NCBI GenBank assembly: GCA_002437415.1
Contig: DJPL01000003.1
Span: 7,987 to 18,562, forward strand
From: Ruminococcaceae bacterium UBA6413
GTDB taxonomy: Bacteria > Bacillota > Clostridia > Oscillospirales > Ruminococcaceae
DNA length: 10,576 nt
Reading direction: 5' to 3'
Made by a program: the position numbers and the translations under genes. Shown piece after piece: positions 1 through 5,587 of the stretch. The notes beneath the pieces are model-generated. The model did not search any database. It was given only the letters and a program-made list of their open reading frames with translations, and was not told the DNA's origin. The number at the start of each line of letters is the position of its first letter. The first letter of the stretch is position 1.

Positions 1-1968
1 GAAGCTAGCGAGGAACAGCCCGAAGCTGTGGAAGAAACAGCCGAAGCGGCGAATACGCTTGAAGAAGAGTTTGCACAGGCTATGGCTGAGAGCGTTCCTG
101 CAAGTGAGTCTGTCGAAGAGGCTGTTAAGGAGCTTGAAGAAATTTCGGAGCAGGCGGAAGTGGTTAGCACGGAACAGCCCGAGGTTGTAGAAGAAACAGC
201 CGAAGCGGCGAATACGCTTGAAGAAGAGTTTGCACAGGCTATGGCTGAGAGCGTTCCTGCAAGTGAACCTGTTGAAGAGGCAGTTAAGGAGCTTGAGGAA
301 ATTTCGGAGCAGGCGGAAGAGGAAGCTAGCGAGGAACAGCCCGAAGCTGTGGAAGAAACAGCCGAAGCGGCGAATACGCTTGAAGAAGAGTTTGCACAGG
401 CTATGGCTGAGAGCGTTCCTGCAAGTGAGCCTGTCGAAGAGGCAGTTAAGGAGCTTGAGGAAATTTCGGAGCAGGCGGAAGAGATTAGCGAGGAACAGTC
501 CGAAGCTGTAGAAGAAGCAGTCAAAGCGGCGAATACGCTTGAAGAAGAGTTTGCACAGGCTATGGCTGAGAGCGTTACTGCAAGTGAGCCTGTCGAAGAG
601 GCAGTTAAGGAGCTTGAGGAAATTTCGGAGCAGGCGGAAGAGGCTGATGCTATAGATGAAGCGGCTACTATCCGTACCGGAGAGTCTGTGGAAGAGGCAC
701 TCAAAGAACTCACCGATATTATTGAAGAACCCTCGGAAGAAACATCGGCGGAAGTAAATACAGACAATACGGAACAGCCGGCTGAAGCGCTTTCAGCGGA
801 AGACGCAAGAACACCTGAGCCTGTTATGGAAGCGGTGGTTTCCGAAACCGATACCGATGAGCTTGACAGTAATATCGGGGATCTGTTTGAGGAGAACGCA
901 GATATTACAGCAGGCAGTGGTACAGAAGAAAAGCCGAGAACGCTTGATTTCTTTGACCTTCCCGATGAAGCATACAAGACTGTGCCGACGGTTGAAGAAA
1001 AACAGGACGATACTGCAGCAGATATGGAGGATCTGTTCGGCAATCTGCTGGTCGACGATGAGCCGGAGGAGAAGAAAACATTTACCGATCCTGACGAGGT
1101 GTTCTCAATGTTTGATACAGACGCGGGTCAGGACGACTTTGACAAGTACAACGATGAGAAGATAGAAGAGGAAAACGAGAAGAAGAAAACGACCGATACA
1201 AAGAAATACATAGCTCAGGATATTGCGGACAACATAGCGTCTTTTGCACAGCTGCTCGAACCGCTCAATGCGATAAAGGAAAACAAGATACGCAGCAAAA
1301 GCGGCATACTGTTTGACTGGGAAATGAGAATACAGTCGCTGATAGGCGATCTGCCGATAAAGACGTACTGGAGAAACAATTTCCGCAACTATGAGATATG
1401 GACAGATGAAAAGTGCATGGAAAAGGCAGGCGAGCTGCTTTCTATGCTTGAGCTTGTCGGAATAGTCCGTGACAAGGCAAAGGAAGTCGTTATCGACAGG
1501 GATACACTGGATTATTATTCGGCGCAGAGCGAGCATTTGAACAATGATTTCCACATAGGCGAAACGGTCGTTGTTACCCGTCCGTGCTGGAAGATAAACG
1601 GAAAGCCCGCACGAAAGGGCGAAATTGCCAAGAAGGCTCCGTTCGCGGAGTTCAGCCGCAAAAAGGTATCTCCGCTTGAAACCATGCTCAGGGAGAACAG
1701 CTGCTCGGACGGCGATGTGAATATCCCTGTCACCGAGGACAATTTCTGCACATATGACCGCGATATACCTTATGTAAGGCAGGCTATCGCAGAGGGCTTC
1801 TGCAAGTGCGCTGTAAGGCGTATGGAAGACGGCGGAGCGCTGGCGTTCTTCTATGAAGTGATCGGTGAGGGAGAAAATCCTCATTATTCTGCGTGTACAC
1901 TGCGCTTTGAGGTCAATATCGATAAGAACGCAAAGATAGTCGGAAGATTTTCGAGCGAAAAGGTTTAA
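1..1968 (+). CDS. Acidic tandem-repeat protein of unknown function, 5' end missing
   Basis: The frame is open from the first base, and the first in-frame GTG at 28 is only a repeat-internal valine codon, so the true start lies upstream. About 655 codons are visible. Codons 10 to about 212 are four copies of a Glu/Ala-rich unit of 53-54 residues (core EEFAQAMAES, then VEEAVKELEEISEQAE), which looks helical or coiled-coil. A partial, decayed copy follows (GESVEEALKELTDIIEE). The stretch to about codon 400 is acidic and probably disordered, with two short DLF motifs (GDLFEEN, EDLFGNLL). From about codon 405 the composition changes to an ordinary folded protein with Trp, Cys and Tyr, ending in SSEKV. 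I see no signal peptide or membrane segment in the visible part, and I do not recognise the C-terminal region. A terminator-like hairpin follows and the gene has no visible link to the cas operon. A cytoplasmic scaffold or adaptor role would be a guess. Confidence 0.85.
   Translation, partial: EASEEQPEAVEETAEAANTLEEEFAQAMAESVPASESVEEAVKELEEISEQAEVVSTEQPEVVEETAEAANTLEEEFAQAMAESVPASEPVEEAVKELEEISEQAEEEASEEQPEAVEETAEAANTLEEEFAQAMAESVPASEPVEEAVKELEEISEQAEEISEEQSEAVEEAVKAANTLEEEFAQAMAESVTASEPVEEAVKELEEISEQAEEADAIDEAATIRTGESVEEALKELTDIIEEPSEETSAEVNTDNTEQPAEALSAEDARTPEPVMEAVVSETDTDELDSNIGDLFEENADITAGSGTEEKPRTLDFFDLPDEAYKTVPTVEEKQDDTAADMEDLFGNLLVDDEPEEKKTFTDPDEVFSMFDTDAGQDDFDKYNDEKIEEENEKKKTTDTKKYIAQDIADNIASFAQLLEPLNAIKENKIRSKSGILFDWEMRIQSLIGDLPIKTYWRNNFRNYEIWTDEKCMEKAGELLSMLELVGIVRDKAKEVVIDRDTLDYYSAQSEHLNNDFHIGETVVVTRPCWKINGKPARKGEIAKKAPFAEFSRKKVSPLETMLRENSCSDGDVNIPVTEDNFCTYDRDIPYVRQAIAEGFCKCAVRRMEDGGALAFFYEVIGEGENPHYSACTLRFEVNIDKNAKIVGRFSSEKV
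28..650 (+). repeat. Four in-frame tandem repeats, 159/162/159 bp period
   Basis: Copies begin at 28, 187, 349 and 508, each at a Val codon followed by GAAGAA. The periods are 159, 162 and 159 bp, all multiples of three, so the frame is kept. A core of about 50 bases around GAATACGCTTGAAGAAGAGT is identical in all four copies, including third codon positions. Differences cluster at the unit junctions: VVSTEQPE, EEASEEQPE and EISEEQSE. The fourth copy is slightly diverged (AVKAAN, SVTAS) and is followed by a decayed partial copy. Identity at synonymous sites points to recent duplication or gene conversion. The array continues upstream of the window, because bases 1-27 match the junction before copy 3. 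Confidence 0.95.
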
Positions 1969-1985
1969 TATTTAATAAAACATAG

Positions 1986-2027
1986 AGTACACCCCTGCAT
2001 TACCGTGAGGTAATGCAGGGGTGTACT
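1986..2027 (+). terminator. Perfect 19-bp hairpin with GTGA tetraloop, likely intrinsic terminator
   Basis: The left arm AGTACACCCCTGCATTACC (1986-2004) pairs perfectly with 2009-2027 around the loop GTGA, a GNRA-type tetraloop closed by C-G. It starts 17 bases after the stop codon of the upstream gene. The following T run on the + strand is short (GTTTATA). On the minus strand the hairpin is followed by CTATGTTTTATTAAA, so it could work in both directions. It probably insulates the cas operon from upstream transcription. Confidence 0.75.
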
Positions 2028-2187
2028 GTTTATAGGACATATCGTGTAGTAAAATCAATATGACAGTTCAATATAAAATAATTTTCCCGACATATTTGCA
2101 TATTTTGTAAAAAAGCCTGAAAGTAAACGAATAAAACATTAGTATATAATAGTTTTAATAAATTCGACAAAATACGACTGATAAGTG

Positions 2188-2218
2188 AGTAAAAATTACT
2201 TTTTCTTTCAAAAAAGTA
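2188..2218. promoter_or_regulatory. Small palindromes abutting the cas3 -35 box, possible operator
   Basis: AGTAAAAATTACT (2188-2200) is a 5-bp inverted repeat with a 3-base centre. Overlapping it, TACTTTTT (2197-2204) pairs with AAAAAGTA (2211-2218) across a 6-base loop. The second palindrome ends exactly where the -35 hexamer begins, a position where a regulator could act. The DNA is very AT-rich, so such symmetry can arise by chance. Confidence 0.3.
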
Positions 2219-2247
2219 TTGAAAATTACATCTGACAGTATTATACT
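2219..2247 (+). promoter_or_regulatory. Sigma-A-type promoter for the cas operon
   Basis: The -35 is TTGAAA (2219-2224) and the -10 is TATACT (2242-2247), separated by the ideal 17 bases. Each hexamer differs from the consensus at one base. Transcription would start near 2254, giving a short leader of roughly 25 bases before the cas3 start. No other promoter of similar quality was seen in this gap. Confidence 0.7.
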
Positions 2248-2270
2248 TAACATATAATTCGAAGTGATAT

Positions 2271-2275
2271 GGAGG
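2271..2275 (+). promoter_or_regulatory. Ribosome binding site that fixes the cas3 start
   Basis: GGAGG lies 5 bases before the ATG at 2281. The upstream in-frame ATG at 2269 overlaps this GGAGG and has no Shine-Dalgarno of its own, so 2281 is the better start. Confidence 0.75.
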
Positions 2276-2280
2276 CTAAA

Positions 2281-4722
2281 ATGGAGTATATTGCACATAT
2301 AAGAGAAATAGAAACTCCGGAAGGTAAAAAAGTGGTTGAGGAAACGGCGAACGAGCATTGCGATAAAACCGCAACGCTTGCGGCCGAATACGGGCAACCG
2401 TGTAGAATACAGCACATTGTTTATATTGCCGGAAAAATGCACGACCTTGGGAAGTTGTGTAATGATTTTCTTGAGTATATAAGAGGGCTTGGCAGATATA
2501 AACGCGGTGATATAGACCACAGCTATGCCGCTGCCAGACTTCTCGAAGAATATACGGTAGGCAAAGATGAATATGTAAGGTATACCGCACAGCTTATCGC
2601 AAGAATTATCATATCGCATCACGGACTGCATGACTGGTGGACCGAAGAGTGCAAAAACTATTATATCAAAAGATGCAGTACGCAGGAACGCTACGATGAA
2701 ATTAAAAGCAATGTAGCACAGCTTATATCTTATGAAGAGCTCGACGATCTGCTTAGTAAGGCGACTGAGGAATATCACGAGATAAGCCGCAGGATAAACA
2801 GGCTGGGACGGAAAAAGAACGGGGAAAAAGACTTTGTGACATATGCGTTCTACTTTGGTATGCTAGAAAGACTTGCCGAGTCATGTCTTATAGACGCTGA
2901 CAGAACGGCTACTGCCGAATTTATGGAGGGTATAAAAATATCCGAGCTCTCTGAAGCCGAAATACAAAAAAATTGGCTTGATATGAAAAAACGACTGGAC
3001 AAGAAACTGAACGGTTTTTCAAAAGATAAAAGCCGAATATCACAGCTTAGAATGGACATTTCCGAAAGATGCCGTGACTTTGCAAAGAACAAGGTCGGCA
3101 TTGTCCGCCTGGTAGTGCCTACCGGTGGCGGCAAGACGCTTTCGGCAATGAGATTTGCGATTGAACACAGTATAAAGTATAACAAAGAGCGTATTTTCTA
3201 CATATCGCCGTTTATGTCCATACTTGAGCAAAATGGCGATGTGCTCCGTGAGATAGCGGGTGAGGAAAACTACCTTGAGCATCACTCCGATATGTATTGT
3301 AAGATAACCGGTAATAAAGTCAAGAGCAAAGAGGAGATAGCGGAGGAGCTTGATAATTATGAGCTTCGCTGTCAGCATTGGGATAAACCTCTGATTGCTA
3401 CAACCATGATTCAGTTTCTGAACACGCTGTTCTCTTCAAAGACCGAGGCGCTAAGGCGAATGCACAGGTTTGCAAATTCGGTTATTATAATCGATGAGGT
3501 ACAGTCTGTGCCGGTGCAATGCGTATATATGTTCAATTTAGCAATGAACTTTATGGCAAACTTTATGGATTGTACGATAGTTTTATGTTCTGCAACTCAG
3601 CCTACATTTGAACAGTGCAAGTATCCGTTGTTGCTTGATGAAAACAGCTCGGTGACAGGAGAATGCACGAAGGATTTTGAAAATTTCAGGCGCACACGCG
3701 TAATACCGCTTCTTGACAATAAGGGTGGATATACTTATGAAGAAGCGGCGGCTGTGTGCATGGATAAATACCGTGAAAACGGAAATGTATTGTTTATTGT
3801 AAACACCAAAGACGCGGCTGCAAAGGTGTACTATGAAGTATCAAAGCTGAATGCCGAAGAGAGTGTGCAGGCGAAGCTTGTTCACCTCAGCACCAATATG
3901 TGTCCCGCACACAGACGTAAGGCTATAGATGATGTCCGAGGAATGCTTGACAGGAACGAGCCGGTTATATGCATTACCACACAGCTTATTGAAGCAGGTG
4001 TTGATATCAGCTTTAAATGTGTAATACGTTCTCATGCGGGACTTGAAAATGTCGCTCAGGCGGCAGGTCGTTGTAACCGTAACGGAGAAAATGAATGCGG
4101 CAACGTGTATATAATCGAGCTTAAGCAGGAGAATGTATCAAGGCTCGGTGAACTTACAGAATCTAGGCGGCAGGCTATAAATACGATTATTGCTGTAATG
4201 AATTCCAAAAGTGATGATTTTCTGTCGGTCGATGCGATGAATTATTACTACAGCCGTTTTTATGATGAGTGTACTAACAAGAACAGTAATGATATTCTTA
4301 AATATCAAATTAACAATCAGGAAGATGATATCTTTAATCTGCTGTCGTTGAATAGCATATTCCGCAATTCAGATAAATTCTGTCGGGACGGACAGGCATT
4401 CAGAACTGCCGGCGACAAATTCAAGCCTATAGATGATAACACTGTCGGTGTTATTGTTCCGTACAATGATGAAGCAGAACGCATTATTGAAACCTTTCGC
4501 GGGAAAACGAGCATATCACAGGCTCTTGAGCTTCAGCGCAAAGCACAGCAGTATACCGTAAATGTATATGAATATGTGCTGAGAAAACTGATAGCAAATA
4601 AATCGGTGAACCCGTTAAAACAGGACGACAATGTATTTGCGTATGAACTGGAAAAGGGCTGCTACAATGATAAAACAGGACTGGAAGTAAAAGAAGCAGA
4701 GCCTGAACTTATGATGTATTAA
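2281..4722 (+). CDS. cas3: Cas3, type I-C HD nuclease-helicase
   Basis: This is the effector nuclease of type I CRISPR interference. Cascade bound to its DNA target recruits it, after which it nicks and unwinds the DNA 3'-to-5' and degrades it. From the chosen ATG it is 813 residues, normal for I-C Cas3. The N-terminal HD domain shows H26, the HDLGK motif (H54, D55), H80 in DHSYAAA, H113/H114 in SHHG and D207 in LIDADR. The SF2 helicase follows: Walker A PTGGGKT (about 280-286), motif II DEVQ (405-408), SAT (437-439), motif V IEAGVDIS (about 571-577) and motif VI QAAGRCNRNG (593-602). DExQ in place of DExH is, from memory, common in this Cas3 branch. The C-terminal 200 residues fit the Cas3 accessory region. 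It is the first operon gene, with its own promoter, and is separated from cas5c by 103 bases. All key residues are present. Confidence 0.97.
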   Translation: MEYIAHIREIETPEGKKVVEETANEHCDKTATLAAEYGQPCRIQHIVYIAGKMHDLGKLCNDFLEYIRGLGRYKRGDIDHSYAAARLLEEYTVGKDEYVRYTAQLIARIIISHHGLHDWWTEECKNYYIKRCSTQERYDEIKSNVAQLISYEELDDLLSKATEEYHEISRRINRLGRKKNGEKDFVTYAFYFGMLERLAESCLIDADRTATAEFMEGIKISELSEAEIQKNWLDMKKRLDKKLNGFSKDKSRISQLRMDISERCRDFAKNKVGIVRLVVPTGGGKTLSAMRFAIEHSIKYNKERIFYISPFMSILEQNGDVLREIAGEENYLEHHSDMYCKITGNKVKSKEEIAEELDNYELRCQHWDKPLIATTMIQFLNTLFSSKTEALRRMHRFANSVIIIDEVQSVPVQCVYMFNLAMNFMANFMDCTIVLCSATQPTFEQCKYPLLLDENSSVTGECTKDFENFRRTRVIPLLDNKGGYTYEEAAAVCMDKYRENGNVLFIVNTKDAAAKVYYEVSKLNAEESVQAKLVHLSTNMCPAHRRKAIDDVRGMLDRNEPVICITTQLIEAGVDISFKCVIRSHAGLENVAQAAGRCNRNGENECGNVYIIELKQENVSRLGELTESRRQAINTIIAVMNSKSDDFLSVDAMNYYYSRFYDECTNKNSNDILKYQINNQEDDIFNLLSLNSIFRNSDKFCRDGQAFRTAGDKFKPIDDNTVGVIVPYNDEAERIIETFRGKTSISQALELQRKAQQYTVNVYEYVLRKLIANKSVNPLKQDDNVFAYELEKGCYNDKTGLEVKEAEPELMMY

Positions 4723-4751
4723 CGTATGATGCACAGCCTATGCAAAATGGG

Positions 4752-4792
4752 TTGACATATAATGACTAATCAAAAAATACGGGCTTTAGTCA
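4752..4792 (+). promoter_or_regulatory. Promoter-like and hairpin elements between cas3 and cas5c
   Basis: TTGACA (4752-4757), a perfect -35 hexamer, is immediately followed by TATAAT (4758-4763), a perfect -10 hexamer. With no spacer they cannot act as a pair. The TTGACA has only weak -10 candidates 16-18 bases downstream, and the TATAAT has no good -35 upstream. A 7-bp stem TGACTAA (4763-4769) with TTAGTCA (4786-4792) follows. This gap is the only break in an otherwise gapless operon, so a secondary promoter or attenuator for cas5c onward is possible but unproven. Confidence 0.3.
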
Positions 4793-4810
4793 CAATAAAA
4801 CCCGAAAATA

Positions 4811-4818
4811 AAGGAGGT
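4811..4818 (+). promoter_or_regulatory. Strong ribosome binding site for the TTG start of cas5c
   Basis: AAGGAGGT is nearly fully complementary to the 16S rRNA tail and sits 7 bases before the TTG at 4826. No in-frame ATG lies nearby, so the rare start codon is well supported. Confidence 0.85.
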
Positions 4819-4825
4819 AAGAATT

Positions 4826-5587
4826 TTGAGCAAAACCGAACACGATAATATTGTCGAGTTCAAGGTGAGCGGAGATTTCGCGCTGTTTTCAGACGTTCTG
4901 ACACGTCCCGGCGGAGAAAAATTCAGCTATCCCATACCCACTTACGAAGCGCTTAAAGGTATACTGATGAGCGTATACTGGAAGCCGACCATCATATGGG
5001 TAATAGACGAGTGCAGGGTGATGAATAAGATCTCCATGGAGCGTAAAGGTATACGTCCGATAAAATACGGCGGCGGTAACGACCTTGCGTATTACACCTA
5101 TCTTAAAGATGTGGAGTACAGGGTAAGAGCTCACTTTGAATGGAATGACAATCGTCCCGAGCTTAAAGAAGACAGGAACGAAAACAAGCACCACAATATT
5201 GCAAAGCGCATGATACAGCGCGGCGGCAGACGTGATATATTCCTCGGAACAAGGGAATGTATGGGCTATGTCGAACCGTGCGACTATGATGAAGGCGTTA
5301 GCTATTATCAGGGCACTGAAATTCCGTACGGCTTTATGTATCACGGTATCACTTACGCAGATGAAGCGGAAAGGGAAGAAGACAAGGGTAAGCTTACCGT
5401 CAGATTCTGGCGACCCGTGATGAAGGACGGGGTTATAAAGTTCGTTCATCCGAGCGACATTCCCGAATCTCAGAAACGCCATATCCGTGATATGAAAATA
5501 AAGCCGTTCGGCAAAGAGCATGATAATTTCAGCGGACTCGAGGAATTTGACTTTATAGGCGGAGGTGATGATATTGAGTTGGACTGA
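4826..5587 (+). CDS. cas5c: Cas5c (Cas5d), pre-crRNA endoribonuclease and Cascade subunit
   Basis: In type I-C there is no Cas6, and Cas5c cuts the pre-crRNA at the base of each repeat hairpin, then stays bound to the 5' handle in Cascade. The 253-residue protein starts with the RAMP strand VEFKVSGDFALFSD-type segment (about 9-23), followed by the family motif SYPIPTYEALKG (34-45). Y40, K121 and H122 are the likely equivalents of the catalytic Tyr, Lys and His known in Bacillus halodurans Cas5d; the alignment is by eye. The segment QRGGRRDIFLGTRECMGYV (131-149) is typical of this family. Translation starts at TTG behind a near-perfect Shine-Dalgarno. The 3' end overlaps cas8c by 14 bases, and the cas8c ribosome binding site lies inside this gene, which suggests translational coupling. 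Confidence 0.96.
   Translation: MSKTEHDNIVEFKVSGDFALFSDVLTRPGGEKFSYPIPTYEALKGILMSVYWKPTIIWVIDECRVMNKISMERKGIRPIKYGGGNDLAYYTYLKDVEYRVRAHFEWNDNRPELKEDRNENKHHNIAKRMIQRGGRRDIFLGTRECMGYVEPCDYDEGVSYYQGTEIPYGFMYHGITYADEAEREEDKGKLTVRFWRPVMKDGVIKFVHPSDIPESQKRHIRDMKIKPFGKEHDNFSGLEEFDFIGGGDDIELD
5561..5565 (+). promoter_or_regulatory. Ribosome binding site that fixes the cas8c start
   Basis: GGAGG ends 8 bases before a TTG at 5574. The in-frame GTG (5565) and ATG (5568) upstream overlap or touch this site and cannot use it. Starting at TTG gives MSWTEKLANAY, which looks like the usual N-terminus of Cas8c. Confidence 0.75.

Larger units (their letters stand above)
1969..2280. other. AT-rich intergenic region between the repeat-protein gene and cas3
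   Basis: These 312 bases hold no credible gene. In order they contain a strong hairpin (1986-2027), about 160 bases of AT-rich DNA without a clear signal, two small palindromes (2188-2218), a promoter (2219-2247) and the cas3 ribosome binding site (2271-2275). The minus-strand frame crossing the right part is read opposite to cas3 and lacks support. Confidence 0.8.

Noticed and set aside
1105..1884. Minus-strand frame of 259 codons opposite the 3' part of the repeat-protein gene
   Set aside because: It is antisense to a convincing gene, has no promoter or ribosome binding site that I can see, and its composition looks like a codon-mirror artefact.
2119..2150. Second TATAAT (2145-2150) in the region upstream of cas3
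   Set aside because: No -35-like hexamer lies 16-18 bases upstream and the DNA is AT-rich, so it is probably chance.
2155..2778. Minus-strand frame of 207 codons opposite the start of cas3
   Set aside because: It overlaps the cas promoter and the HD domain of cas3, and its hydrophobic composition is typical of antisense AT-rich coding DNA.
4000..4722. Possible frameshift or loss of function in cas3 because motif II reads DEVQ and not DExH
   Set aside because: All other helicase and HD motifs are intact and DExQ is, to my knowledge, frequent in I-C and related Cas3 proteins.
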